From assembly GCF_001439915.1 (NCBI RefSeq), contig NZ_LMBW01000001.1, forward strand, positions 313,240-377,239: a stretch of DNA of 64,000 bases. The letters are read 5' to 3'. The translations under genes and the position numbers were made by a program. A model generated the notes under the pieces. That model saw nothing but the letters and a program-made list of their open reading frames with translations, had not been told where the DNA came from and made no database searches. Each line of letters begins with the position of its first letter. Position 1 is the first letter of the stretch. Shown here piece after piece: positions 8,231 to 16,699 of this stretch. The DNA comes from Fredinandcohnia humi. Lineage in GTDB: Bacteria; Bacillota; Bacilli; Bacillales; Bacillaceae_L.

Positions 8231-9940
8231 ATGCTACCAAGTTGGGATGTCATCATTTTGTATATTTTAGTAGGGGCTGGGATCCAAATAATTGGTTTGA
8301 TTTTCGAGAAGTTAAATAAAAAAATGGGAACTACGATTGAAATCATCCTGGCCCTTCTAGCAAGTGGATTTGCGTTTTATCAATTCTCGTTTATGGATGG
8401 GTTCATCTATATTGCGTTTATTGCTAGTGGATATTTTCTTGCGATTTCATTAACTGCAGGAAATGAAAAACGCATAGAAATTGAAAAGGAATTACGTCAG
8501 ATTAATGTGGAAGCTATTCCTGTAAATCGCAATATGAAACGAATAATCTCTGATTTGTTAATAACCTTATTTGTTGTAATAGGTGCAATCCTGTTCTATA
8601 TTTTTGGCCCAGAGCTTAGTCCATTAAAATATATCATTATCTTCGGTCTTGTTAGCACATTAACAGAAATAATAAAGAGAATTGGTGGTTATGCAACTGT
8701 AAAGGTTTATTATGCCAAAGAAGAAAATCAATTATATCTCACATCAATCTTTGAATCACGGAAAATACCGATTGAAGATTTGGAGGAACTTAGACTAGAA
8801 ACAAATGTGGACCTGCTAAAACTTCATCCGTTATTAACGATGTTTTCTTCAAATGCAGATTTTACAACAAGCTTTCAGAGGGTATTACGTCTTTCTGTAC
8901 CAGGAGAGACAATTTATATAACGATACATGAACCTGAAAAGTGGAAAAGAATTTTCGTGGAAATGATCAAAGTTGAGGAAATGGGGGTTGAACCGCACAA
9001 AGTACTCCCGTTTTGGCATCGAAAAAATATAAAGAGATTAATCGGAAAGCTTTATTTCGCATCAACGGTAAAAGGGGTATCTGCCTATACAGGTATACTG
9101 TTAATACTCTTTTATTTTGAAGTGTCACCATGGATCATGGTCGCTGTTGGATTAGCTTATTGGGGTTTCAATCTTTATATTTCTGACCAAGTTTTAAAAG
9201 TGGCCATGGATGCAAAGGAAACCCAAAACCTAGAATTAATTCAACTTTCACAGCGAGTTTTTGAAAAGGCCGGTATTCCAAATGTCCGTGTGTATGAAAC
9301 AGAAAGTACGGAATACAACGGTCTTGCGACAGGAATGAATATTGGAAAATCAATGGTTACACTCACTACTGCAACATTAAAGCTACCGGATGAGGCGATT
9401 GAAGGAATCCTCGCTCATGAAGCTATTCATGTGAAAAAGCGTGATGTGCTTTGGGGGCAAATATGGAAATTTGGATACCTTATGATTCTTGTTTTGCTTG
9501 TACTGTTCATTCAAGAAAATATTTCTAATATTGAGGAGCATAAGCTATCTATTTTTTTAGCGGTTTTTTTCTTAATGATTTTTTTCAACGTTTTCCAGTC
9601 TTTTTATTCGCAATGGATGGAAGTTCGCGCCGATCATCTAGGAGCATCCCTTTTAGCTGGGGGTAGTAAGCAAATGTCGAATAGTTTAAGCACTTTGGCG
9701 CTGAAACAGGACGAAGCAATTAATAAATCACTATCATATAGTACCGTTCAAATGGATAAGAAGGAAAGGTCATCAATTGAGCGAGATTCTCTTTTATGGA
9801 GGTTTATCGAGTTTCAATTTATGCCACATCCTCCAATGTATTGGAGAGTCCAAACTTTAAAAGAGAACAAAGAAGGCTGGGGGAAAAGGATTCGAAATCG
9901 TTGGATGGTTGACAGGGTCAAGGAGTCAGTATTGAGATAG
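8231..9940 (+). CDS. M48-type membrane zinc metalloprotease
   Basis: About 569 residues with several N-terminal membrane helices (roughly 8-85 and 100-150), a cytoplasmic stretch, two more helices near 280-320, then a metalloprotease domain. The zinc motif is HEAIH (ILAHEAIHVKKRD), with the downstream EVRADHLGA segment supplying the third ligand in HtpX/Ste24-like M48 enzymes. Two helices follow the motif, as usual. The ATG at 8231 lies five bases after AGGTGG; an upstream in-frame GTG at 8222 overlaps that site. It is the last large gene of the two-component operon and could process envelope proteins (inference). The long N-terminal membrane part is larger than in HtpX. Confidence 0.8.
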   Translation: MLPSWDVIILYILVGAGIQIIGLIFEKLNKKMGTTIEIILALLASGFAFYQFSFMDGFIYIAFIASGYFLAISLTAGNEKRIEIEKELRQINVEAIPVNRNMKRIISDLLITLFVVIGAILFYIFGPELSPLKYIIIFGLVSTLTEIIKRIGGYATVKVYYAKEENQLYLTSIFESRKIPIEDLEELRLETNVDLLKLHPLLTMFSSNADFTTSFQRVLRLSVPGETIYITIHEPEKWKRIFVEMIKVEEMGVEPHKVLPFWHRKNIKRLIGKLYFASTVKGVSAYTGILLILFYFEVSPWIMVAVGLAYWGFNLYISDQVLKVAMDAKETQNLELIQLSQRVFEKAGIPNVRVYETESTEYNGLATGMNIGKSMVTLTTATLKLPDEAIEGILAHEAIHVKKRDVLWGQIWKFGYLMILVLLVLFIQENISNIEEHKLSIFLAVFFLMIFFNVFQSFYSQWMEVRADHLGASLLAGGSKQMSNSLSTLALKQDEAINKSLSYSTVQMDKKERSSIERDSLLWRFIEFQFMPHPPMYWRVQTLKENKEGWGKRIRNRWMVDRVKESVLR

Positions 9941-9953
9941 AAGAGGTGAAGTG

Positions 9954-10100
9954 ATGAAAATAGCAAAAGTTTTGTTTGTTTTGGGGGCAGTTGTTTTTCC
10001 ACTAGGTATATATTTGTCATCCTATAGCCCTGTGGGAGTAGTCTTAGCGATTGCGGGGGGACTTACGGTTTTCTTAAGTACACCCGCCATACAATCTTAG
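9954..10100 (+). CDS. Small hydrophobic membrane protein (48 aa)
   Basis: A short reading frame beginning with ATG after AGAGGTGAAGTG, 13 bases behind the M48 protease stop. The protein has two hydrophobic stretches (about residues 4-20 and 25-42) separated by SSYSP, consistent with a two-helix hairpin in the membrane. A strong terminator follows two bases after the stop, so it closes the operon that begins with the response regulator. I know no family name for it. Its good ribosome-binding site and position support translation. Confidence 0.7.
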   Translation: MKIAKVLFVLGAVVFPLGIYLSSYSPVGVVLAIAGGLTVFLSTPAIQS

Positions 10101-10101
10101 G

Positions 10102-10135
10102 AAAAGGGGTTGAGTAATCGGCCCCCTTTTCTGTA
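10102..10135 (+). terminator. Terminator of the two-component/M48 operon
   Basis: Arms AAAAGGGG and CCCCTTTT form a stem followed by CTGTATTTT directly behind the small membrane protein gene. Confidence 0.75.
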
Positions 10136-10180
10136 TTTTCCAGAAGTCTTGTAATGGTGGATATTTTTTAATTGTTATTT

Positions 10181-10723
10181 TTATGGAATTGGTCGGCTGC
10201 TTAAGTAGGAGAACGCTCTTTCAACCTTTATCGCAAATTGTAATGGCGGTTCAACAGATTGAACGTGCATGTATAGTATCATAGGCTCTATAAAAATCCA
10301 GTGATTATGTAAAGCACCGACAATCAGACCCTGCTGTGTGACCGCCCACATGAATGATGGTATCTCTTCTTGTAAAATTGCTATCTCCATGATGTTCAGT
10401 GCATTTCCATTCTGGTCCAATGATTCAAATTCAATGCTGACTGGTGTAACGGTCTTACTTGGTTTGCCTTGTACTTTAGCATTGAATTTTCGTATCAAGG
10501 ATACAGAACAAACTCCTTGTTTTATTACTGCTTCCCCACCAAGGATTTGTGCAAACTGTTTACAAATCGATTGGAATGAACCCATTGTTTGATTCCCGCA
10601 TTGTCGGTCTGGTGTACATTTGCATTGATCTCCACACAAACAATGTGGATTATAACAATCTGGATTTGAACATGGTTTAGCCACCTCTGAATATGGCTGT
10701 GAAGATCCAAAATTATCTTTCAA
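10181..10723 (-). CDS. DUF1259 protein with cysteine-rich N-terminus
   Basis: A 180-residue protein. Residues 15-45 form a dense cysteine cluster (CSNPDC, CLCGDQCKC, QCG) resembling metallothionein-like metal-binding segments. From about residue 50 a DUF1259 (LppY/LpqO-type) domain follows, with the characteristic VGALHNHW and ILYMHV segments. No signal peptide is visible. DUF1259 has no established biochemical role; its His residues suggest metal or small-ligand binding. The fusion with a Cys-rich stretch suggests metal handling (inference). The start is a TTG at 10723 with AGGAGG seven bases upstream. It is convergent with the operon to its left, and no partner gene is visible. Confidence 0.75.
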   Translation of the reverse strand: MKDNFGSSQPYSEVAKPCSNPDCYNPHCLCGDQCKCTPDRQCGNQTMGSFQSICKQFAQILGGEAVIKQGVCSVSLIRKFNAKVQGKPSKTVTPVSIEFESLDQNGNALNIMEIAILQEEIPSFMWAVTQQGLIVGALHNHWIFIEPMILYMHVQSVEPPLQFAIKVERAFSYLSSRPIP

Positions 10724-10959
10724 GATAATTCCTCCTAAAAATAGGTGTATGATATTGATTTATAGAGAGGTACTATAGAAACATATATTGCAGTCATCCG
10801 ATTTTTATTCCCCTATTTTCTTTAGTCATACTAAGATTCCCACATGTAAGTTCGTGAAAATTAGCGATACCTATTATAGACGAAATCATCATGTATAAAT
10901 TTGTGAAATAGTACTGTCGGTATGTTACGATAGTTGAAAAGGCATTAGGAGGAGAAAAC

Positions 10960-11400
10960 ATGGAGTTAACAGTATATTTAGCGGGGCAAATTCATGACAA
11001 TTGGCGTGAGGAAATAAAGGAAAAGGCAGAATCAAAAAATCTTCCTTTAACCTTTGTTGGTCCACAAACAAACCATGATAAGTCAGATAATATTGGAGAA
11101 CAAATCTTAGGTGAACAACCAGGAAACTTCTATAAGGATGATGCAGCATCAGACATCAATAATTTCAGAACACAAGTGTTAATGCAAAAATCGGATGTTG
11201 TTATTGCATTGTTCGGAGAAAAATACAAACAATGGAATACGGCAATGGACGCGAGTGCAGCGATTACGATGAATAAGCCTACTATTATTGTAAGACCAAC
11301 CTCACTCATTCATCCATTGAAGGAATTATCAAATAAAGCAAATGTAACTGTCGAAACAGTTGATCAGGCTTTAGAAGTGCTAAACTATATTTTTGAATAG
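10960..11400 (+). CDS. ytoQ: YtoQ family protein
   Basis: A 146-residue cytoplasmic protein starting YLAGQIHDNWREEI, matching the Bacillus YtoQ family in length and motifs (GPQTNHDKSDNIGE, YKDDAASDINNFRT, SDVVIALFGEKYKQWNTAMDA). The fold resembles nucleoside 2-deoxyribosyltransferases, but the activity has not been established to my knowledge. The ATG has AGGAGG upstream. It is monocistronic and ends at a terminator shared with the convergent yajQ-like gene. Confidence 0.85.
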   Translation: MELTVYLAGQIHDNWREEIKEKAESKNLPLTFVGPQTNHDKSDNIGEQILGEQPGNFYKDDAASDINNFRTQVLMQKSDVVIALFGEKYKQWNTAMDASAAITMNKPTIIVRPTSLIHPLKELSNKANVTVETVDQALEVLNYIFE

Positions 11401-11401
11401 A

Positions 11402-11437
11402 AAAATGCAGCGGGGTCATTGTCCGCTGCATTCTTTT
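11402..11437. terminator. Bidirectional terminator between ytoQ and yajQ/yitK
   Basis: Arms AATGCAGCGG and CCGCTGCATT are flanked by A-runs on the left and T-runs on the right, so the hairpin can end both convergent transcripts. Confidence 0.85.
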
Positions 11438-11928
11438 TATCTGTAGTTAATAAACTGCACATCAATTGGTAGATCTGCCTCGCGTATGGCATTGATAATT
11501 TGTTGAAGGTCATCTCTGCTTTTAGCAGTCACACGAACTTGATCGTCTTGAACCTGGCTTTTTACTTTAAGGCCACTATTCTTAATAATCGTATTAATTT
11601 TCTTCGCGTTATCCTTGTCAATCCCTTGAATGAGTTTCGCACGTTGACGAACAGTTCCGCCAGATGCATTTTCAATTTTTCCATAATCAATATTACGTGT
11701 TGCAACCCCGCGCTTAATCATTTTACTGATAAGGACATCCTTCAATTGCTCCAACTTGTACTCATTGTCAGATACAAGGACAAGTTCTTCCTTATCAAGG
11801 GTGATGTCACTTTTACTGCCTTTAAAATCATAGCGAGTTTGAATCTCTTTTTTTGCAATACTAATTGCATTTGTTACTTCAGGTAAATCTACTTTTGACA
11901 CAATATCGAATGAGCTATCCTTTGCCAT
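11437..11928 (-). CDS. yitK: YajQ family nucleotide-binding protein (YitK)
   Basis: A 163-residue protein of the UPF0234/YajQ family with two similar ferredoxin-like halves. The start [16 protein letters not shown], the QTRYDFKGS motif, and the [24 protein letters not shown] segment are diagnostic. YajQ homologues bind nucleic acids or cyclic di-GMP in other bacteria; the role in Bacillus is unproven. The neighbour CvfB/YitL at 12092 is divergent, the same pair as in B. subtilis, and marks the left end of the conserved yit block. Confidence 0.92.
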   Translation of the reverse strand: MAKDSSFDIVSKVDLPEVTNAISIAKKEIQTRYDFKGSKSDITLDKEELVLVSDNEYKLEQLKDVLISKMIKRGVATRNIDYGKIENASGGTVRQRAKLIQGIDKDNAKKINTIIKNSGLKVKSQVQDDQVRVTAKSRDDLQQIINAIREADLPIDVQFINYR

Positions 11929-12091
11929 TGCTAACCTCCAAAAAAAGTGTATTTGCCTTGATTATAGACAAAGTTAGCCATTTGAACAACTTTTTCCAAA
12001 CATACTAGTAAAAGATGGTCAAAAACGTCTATACTATAATAATGACAAAGTTAATAAAGTAATAAGTACATAAGAAAGAGGGCTTTAATAA

Positions 12092-12955
12092 ATGAATGCA
12101 TTAGAACCAGGTACGGTTGTCACATTACGTGTAGATAGGGATACTCCGTTTGGCTACTTTTTAACAAACGGTGAAGAAGATGTTTTGCTTCATAAAAATG
12201 AAATTATGGACGGATTTGATCCAGATGACGATATAACCGTATTTCTTTTTCAAGACCATCAAGGAAGACTCGCTGCTTCCATGAAGATACCGACTGTTCA
12301 AATAGGCTCTTACGATTGGGTAGAAGTAGTTGAAATCAAACATGAGCTAGGAGCTTTTGTGAATATTGGGATTAACAAAGATATCCTTGTCTCAAAGGAC
12401 GATTTGCATGAAGTTTGGGACCTTTGGCCAAAGCCTGGTGACAAACTGTATGTCACCCTACGAACAGACAAAAACGGTAGACTCTTTGGAAAGCTGGCAA
12501 CTGAAGATGTTATTCGTTCGATATCAAAGCCAGCATCAAAAAAAGATTTTAATAAAAACATTACAGGCACCGTATATCGATTATTAATGGTCGGCTCATT
12601 CATGATATCAGAGGAAGGATTTCTCGGCTTTATTCATGAAAGTGAGCGGACAAGGGAGCCTCGTGTTGGGGAAAAGGTGCAAGGGCGAATTATTGACGTG
12701 AAGGAAGACGGTACCGTAAATATCTCCCTGCTGGGTAGAAGCCATGAAATCATGGGCGATGATGCCGATAAAGTTTATCAGTATATGGAAAGTCGCGGAG
12801 GAGCAATGCCATACTGGGATAAAAGCAATCCCGACGATATTTCAGTCAAATTTGAGATGAGTAAAGCTTCCTTTAAACGTGCACTTGGAAAGTTGATGAA
12901 AGAAGGAAAGGTATACCAAGAGGATGGCTGGACCTATTTCAAAAAAGAAGAGTAA
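12092..12955 (+). CDS. yitL: CvfB-type S1-domain RNA-binding protein (YitL)
   Basis: A 287-residue cytoplasmic protein of the CvfB family: three consecutive S1-like RNA-binding beta-barrels (about residues 1-65, 70-135 and 150-215) and a C-terminal winged helix (about 225-287, SVKFEMSKASFKRALGKLMKEGKV). CvfB was described in Staphylococcus as a conserved virulence factor affecting gene expression at RNA level. The ATG has AAGAGGG upstream. It is monocistronic, with a terminator five bases after the stop. Confidence 0.92.
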   Translation: MNALEPGTVVTLRVDRDTPFGYFLTNGEEDVLLHKNEIMDGFDPDDDITVFLFQDHQGRLAASMKIPTVQIGSYDWVEVVEIKHELGAFVNIGINKDILVSKDDLHEVWDLWPKPGDKLYVTLRTDKNGRLFGKLATEDVIRSISKPASKKDFNKNITGTVYRLLMVGSFMISEEGFLGFIHESERTREPRVGEKVQGRIIDVKEDGTVNISLLGRSHEIMGDDADKVYQYMESRGGAMPYWDKSNPDDISVKFEMSKASFKRALGKLMKEGKVYQEDGWTYFKKEE

Positions 12956-12959
12956 AGGA

Positions 12960-12996
12960 AAACGCATCGGTCTTATGTACCGATGCGTTTCATTTT
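12960..12996. terminator. Terminator of yitL
   Basis: Arms AACGCATCGG and CCGATGCGTT, followed by TCATTTTA, lie directly after the yitL stop. Confidence 0.85.
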
Positions 12997-13126
12997 ATAG
13001 ATGATCTGTTTTCTTTGAATATTGATGTTTGCCAGCTTGACGATTTTTTTCTTTCATCATATTTTTTTCATGGCGTAATGCATTATTATCCTGTGCTTTT
13101 TTATCATTATCACTTGTTTTTGGCAT
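12995..13126 (-). CDS. Small DUF3941-type protein (43 aa)
   Basis: A very polar 43-residue protein rich in Lys, Asn, Asp and Gln, ending HQYSKKTDHL. This composition and tail match the small Bacillus family DUF3941 as I recall it. It has no membrane segment, and no function is known. A GGGAGTG-type site precedes the ATG. It stands alone between the convergent yitL and the co-directional DegV gene. Confidence 0.75.
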   Translation of the reverse strand: MPKTSDNDKKAQDNNALRHEKNMMKEKNRQAGKHQYSKKTDHL

Positions 13127-13200
13127 AAATGAACACTCCCTTCAATCCTTGCAACTCTTTCAAGGTTAGGATATCCAGTCGTTTTTCAAACTATGTAAAC

Positions 13201-14064
13201 TTAGCTGTTCGGCATTTTGTTTAAAAAGAAAATCGCAATGGTTCCTGGTCCTGCATGTGAACCGATCCCAGCACCAATTACATTTAAATAAAAAGAATTA
13301 CACCCGAATTTTTCTTCAAATAACTTTGTTAATTCAAGTGCTTCAATTTCCACATCGCCGTGGCTGATACCAATTGTCTGATTTGATAAATCCATGCCGC
13401 GTTCTTCCATAAGCTCAATAATTCGTTTATACACTTTCTTTTTTCCCCGAATTTTTTCAAGCGGGATTAGCTTTCCATCTTCTACATTTAAAAGAGGCTT
13501 GATGTTTAAGAGTCCTCCGACAAAGGCAGAAGCCTTACTGATTCGTCCCCCGCGAGCTAAATAATCAAGATCATCAACGGTAAAAAGATGCTCCATATGA
13601 GTACTATAAAAGTGTGCAAGTTTTACAACTTCTTCCTTTGAAGCCTCTTTGGCAGCTAATTCGGCAGCAGCTTTTACAACAAGCCCCTGTCCAAGTGATG
13701 CACATTTCGTGTCGATTATCGTTAAATCAAGTTCTGGATATTCTTCTTTTACTTCCTCGCTCATCATTACGGCTGTTTGGTAGGTTCCCGATAATTGTGA
13801 TGAAAATGCAATGTAAACGGCAGTTTGTTTTTCTTTTGCAATTTCAGTAAAAACCTCTTTAAAACGGTGAGGAGGGACCTGGGACGTTTTTGGGGCACTC
13901 CCATTTTTCATTGCTTCAAATACTTTTACAGGCTCAATTGTAGCAATATCTTCATAATCTTGCCCATCTAGATGAACTCCTAGGGAGAATAAGGTTACAT
14001 TGTTTTCTTTAATAAATTGAAGTGGTAGGTCGCTACCGCTATCAGTAAGAATTCTAACGGTCAA
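13201..14064 (-). CDS. yitS: DegV family fatty-acid-binding protein (YitS)
   Basis: A 287-residue protein with the DegV signature ILTDSGSDLP at the N-terminus, the SSQLSGTYQ motif and RGGRISKA, all around the lipid-binding pocket. DegV proteins bind a fatty acid; related FakB proteins present it to the kinase FakA, which is not encoded here. I place the start at TTG 14064, six bases after AAGGTGAG; GTG 14073 overlaps that site. The gene order yitS-yitT (divergent) is that of B. subtilis. Confidence 0.92.
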   Translation of the reverse strand: MTVRILTDSGSDLPLQFIKENNVTLFSLGVHLDGQDYEDIATIEPVKVFEAMKNGSAPKTSQVPPHRFKEVFTEIAKEKQTAVYIAFSSQLSGTYQTAVMMSEEVKEEYPELDLTIIDTKCASLGQGLVVKAAAELAAKEASKEEVVKLAHFYSTHMEHLFTVDDLDYLARGGRISKASAFVGGLLNIKPLLNVEDGKLIPLEKIRGKKKVYKRIIELMEERGMDLSNQTIGISHGDVEIEALELTKLFEEKFGCNSFYLNVIGAGIGSHAGPGTIAIFFLNKMPNS

Positions 14065-14216
14065 AAATCTCACCTTCTCTTTTCGTCGTCAAGTTTAGAC
14101 TTGCCTATTATAAGTGTATCGAGTATTGGATAAAATTACAACAAATGTGGGAAAATTTTGTATGACAACTAAATTGCCATTGTGATTGAAGAATGTTGTT
14201 CCAGGAGGACTATTGA

Positions 14217-15059
14217 ATGGTTAATAGAGAAGTGAAAAAAGTAATTATTGTGATGGTTGGTGCATTGCTGAATGCGGCAGCCTTAAATCTATTTTTAATT
14301 CCAGCAGACGTATATTCTTCAGGCTTTACGGGTGTATCACAGCTATTGTTTAGAATTCTAGGTGATTACACGCCATTACACGTTTCAACAGGTGTAATTT
14401 TACTCCTATTAAACATTCCGGTTGCGATTTTGGGATGGAAAAAGGTTGGAAAGGCTTTTACTCTGTATAGCTTTTTTTCGGTTGCTCTGACCACTTTATT
14501 CTTAACGATCATACCACTTCAACGAATTTCAGATGATATTTTACTTAATGCCGTTTTCGGCGCCGTTATTCAAGCACTTGGAATCGGCTTAACTTTGAAG
14601 TGGGGTGCGTCAACAGGAGGCTTGGATATTATCGCTCTCGTTTTATCCAGGTCAAAGGATAAGCCAATCGGAACCTATATTTTCACATTAAATGGGCTAA
14701 TCATTATTACAGCAGGTTTCATATTTGGTTGGGAAAAAGCCCTATATACACTCGTTGCTTTATATGTTTTGACAAGGGTGATTGATACGGTTCATACGAG
14801 TCATGTAAAAGTAACTGCGATGATAGTGACGAAGCAAGCAGACGAATTAAAAGAGGCCATACACTCCAAGATGGTGAGAGGAATTACGATGCTCCCTGCT
14901 AAAGGTGCCTTTTCAAGTGAAACAAAGAATATGCTGATGATTGTAATAACAAGATATGAATTATATGATTTGGAACGAATTATTAAGGAAGTTGATCCAC
15001 ATGCCTTTACAAATATTGTACAAACAGTCGGCGTCTATGGATTATTTCGCAAAGAGTAG
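14217..15059 (+). CDS. yitT: YitT family membrane protein
   Basis: A 280-residue membrane protein with five to six helices in the first 185 residues and a cytoplasmic DUF2179 domain at about 205-278 (TAMIVTKQADELKEAI ... FTNIVQTVGVYGLF). The opening helix with LNLFLIPADVYSSGFTGVSQLL is characteristic of YitT/YqfU/YpjC. Transport function is suspected for the family but not proven. It has AGGAGG nine bases before the ATG. The lipoprotein gene ipi follows. Confidence 0.92.
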   Translation: MVNREVKKVIIVMVGALLNAAALNLFLIPADVYSSGFTGVSQLLFRILGDYTPLHVSTGVILLLLNIPVAILGWKKVGKAFTLYSFFSVALTTLFLTIIPLQRISDDILLNAVFGAVIQALGIGLTLKWGASTGGLDIIALVLSRSKDKPIGTYIFTLNGLIIITAGFIFGWEKALYTLVALYVLTRVIDTVHTSHVKVTAMIVTKQADELKEAIHSKMVRGITMLPAKGAFSSETKNMLMIVITRYELYDLERIIKEVDPHAFTNIVQTVGVYGLFRKE

Positions 15060-15107
15060 TAACTTTTCTTGATATTCTTCGACAAATCATATAAAGGGGT
15101 GACAAAC

Positions 15108-15983
15108 ATGAGAAAATGGCTTCTAGTAGCCTTAGTATTTGTAATGGGTTTATTTATCCTATCAGGATGTGGTACAACTACAACTGAAGATGCTCTTCCA
15201 GTGAATTCAGGGGGTGGTGAAAAAGTAGAGACAGAAACACCACCAGAACAAGAGAGTGAAGCACCAGGAGGGGATCAAAACGTGATTGAAAAACTTCAAA
15301 CAAACCTATCAATTAAAACAGGGGAAAACGAAGCAACTTTTACTATTTCATTAAAAAACACGAGCGACGATTCTGTAAAAGTGACGATCCCAGGCGGTCA
15401 AAAATATGAAATAGTTGTGACAGATGCAAATGGAAAAGAAGTTTACCGCTATTCAATCGATAAAATGTTTATTCAATCCATTGAAGAGATGGCGCTAAAA
15501 GCGGGTCAAGAGAAGGTCTGGGAGGAACCATGGGATTATACATCAAACGATGGAACAAGACTTGCTCCTGGAGAATATAAAGCATCTATTTTCCTTACTG
15601 CTTCAGAAATAAATGGACAAAAAATCAAAAACAATGCATTGCAGGCAGAAGAAAGTTTTACAATCCCTGAGGAAGGGAATACAGCATTCCGTAATGTTCA
15701 AGTCCTTGGAGAAAATGGAGAATATACAGTAACCGGGGAAGTGCGAGTGTTTGAGGCAACATTTTTCTATGCTGTAGAGGATGGACATGACTATGTGGTT
15801 CCTGAAACCGTTCAAACGGCATCAGAGGGTGCACCAGCATGGGCACCATTTGAAATCAAAATGTCAATTCCAAAGGATAAAATCCCTGCTAATGGAGCGT
15901 TAATTCTTCACTTATATGAAAGAAGTGCAAAGGATGGTTCTATCACAAATCTATATCACGCAAAACTTCAGCAGTTCCAGTAA
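15108..15983 (+). CDS. ipi: BsuPI-domain lipoprotein (Ipi homologue)
   Basis: A 291-residue lipoprotein: the signal peptide ends in the lipobox ILSGC, then a Glu/Pro-rich linker (about 25-60). Next comes a BsuPI domain (about 65-175, with ATFTISLKNTSDDSV and GEYKASI), and a second C-terminal beta domain ending in VHLYERSAKDGS-like text. B. subtilis Ipi (BsuPI) is an intracellular proteinase inhibitor, shorter and without a signal. This homologue occupies the same position but is exported and longer, so it may have another job. The ATG 15108 follows AAAGGGGTG; the open frame upstream gives no plausible signal peptide. Confidence 0.8.
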   Translation: MRKWLLVALVFVMGLFILSGCGTTTTEDALPVNSGGGEKVETETPPEQESEAPGGDQNVIEKLQTNLSIKTGENEATFTISLKNTSDDSVKVTIPGGQKYEIVVTDANGKEVYRYSIDKMFIQSIEEMALKAGQEKVWEEPWDYTSNDGTRLAPGEYKASIFLTASEINGQKIKNNALQAEESFTIPEEGNTAFRNVQVLGENGEYTVTGEVRVFEATFFYAVEDGHDYVVPETVQTASEGAPAWAPFEIKMSIPKDKIPANGALILHLYERSAKDGSITNLYHAKLQQFQ

Positions 15984-15989
15984 TAGGGG

Positions 15990-16024
15990 AAGGGTCAGAC
16001 GTTATGTCTGACCCCATTTTTTTG
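15990..16024. terminator. Terminator between ipi and yizC (convergent)
   Basis: Arms GGGTCAGAC and GTCTGACCC with loop GTTAT, followed by ATTTTTTT on the plus side. Confidence 0.85.
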
Positions 16025-16034
16025 AAATAGCCAA

Positions 16035-16232
16035 TCATTGAAGTTGGTCTAATTCGTTCTGTAATTCGCGGAGTTGTTCTTTTTCGGCTGTTGTAGAGTT
16101 AGCATATGCAGAAGAAAGTGCATTTTTTGCAACCGAAATCGAATCCTGCAAGGAAGCATCACTTTGACCCGCTCTTGCTAATTTCGCAATTTCTACAGTC
16201 TCACGAGCCTTTTGGAATAAAGGGTTTCCCAT
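16035..16232 (-). CDS. yizC: YizC/DUF3813 small protein
   Basis: A 65-residue helical protein (MGNPLFQKARETVEIAK ... LQNELDQLQ) of family DUF3813, the YizC position in the B. subtilis order. It is predicted to be one or two amphipathic helices and has no known function. ATG 16232 has TGGAGG eight bases upstream inside the end of the preceding small gene, so the pair is coupled. An open frame extends upstream, but it overlaps that other gene. Confidence 0.82.
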   Translation of the reverse strand: MGNPLFQKARETVEIAKLARAGQSDASLQDSISVAKNALSSAYANSTTAEKEQLRELQNELDQLQ

Positions 16233-16233
16233 T

Positions 16234-16383
16234 TTATATTCCTCCAAGTGATGAATTTTCGACATTGGTATTTTTCTTTGCTTCTGCTTCAGCTAGAGTT
16301 GAACGGTAAGGAAAGCGCTGAGCATGTTGTTGAACCGCATCTGCACCTTGATGAACAAATCGTTTTGATTTATTACTACCCAT
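16234..16383 (-). CDS. Small basic protein (49 aa) upstream of yizC
   Basis: A 49-residue reading frame starting MGSNKSKRFVHQGADAVQQH and ending in SSLGGI. Its stop codon lies one base before the yizC start, and the yizC ribosome-binding site is inside its last codons, so the two form an operon. ATG 16383 is preceded by GGGGGAAT. Similar proteins of about 45-50 residues sit in front of yizC-like genes in other Bacillus as far as I recall; no function is known. Confidence 0.65.
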   Translation of the reverse strand: MGSNKSKRFVHQGADAVQQHAQRFPYRSTLAEAEAKKNTNVENSSLGGI

Positions 16384-16410
16384 CCGTAAATTCCCCCTTT
16401 AACAGCTACT

Positions 16411-16560
16411 TAATCAAATTCGCCTCGGTGAATTTGCGCCCAGATTTTAGGCCCACAGGAAGTGGGTTATAAAGACGTTGCCACAGGATGTGGCGTTTTT
16501 AGTCTTTGATCTTATAACCCGAAAAATTTCTTTTGAAAATCTGTGGCATCCGCCGGAGGC
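16411..16560. repeat. Dispersed repeat family B, reverse copy, with internal hairpins
   Basis: This stretch is the reverse complement of the repeats at 35526 and 47497. Read on the plus strand it starts with ATCAAATTCGCC, contains TTTGCGCCCAGATTTT and ends with AATCTGTGGCATCCGCCGG. Inside are hairpins CCCAC-AGGAA-GTGGG (16452-16466) and GCCAC-AGGAT-GTGGC (16480-16494). Beyond it, to 16699, lie an inverted repeat of about 16 bp (16562-16600), a small AGTGC/GCACT hairpin and an inverted pair CTAGTTCT/AGAACTAG (about 16620 and 16678). No gene was seen in 16384-16699. Confidence 0.75.
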
Positions 16561-16699
16561 TTAAATTTTATTCTGAAGTATTGCTTCGGAATAAAATTTA
16601 TAAGTGCTTTTTTATAGCACTAGTTCTATTGTTTGAAGTTTCGAAGAGGAATATATAAGGTAATTATTTCTGAAAAAAGAACTAGCTTTACCGCCAGTA

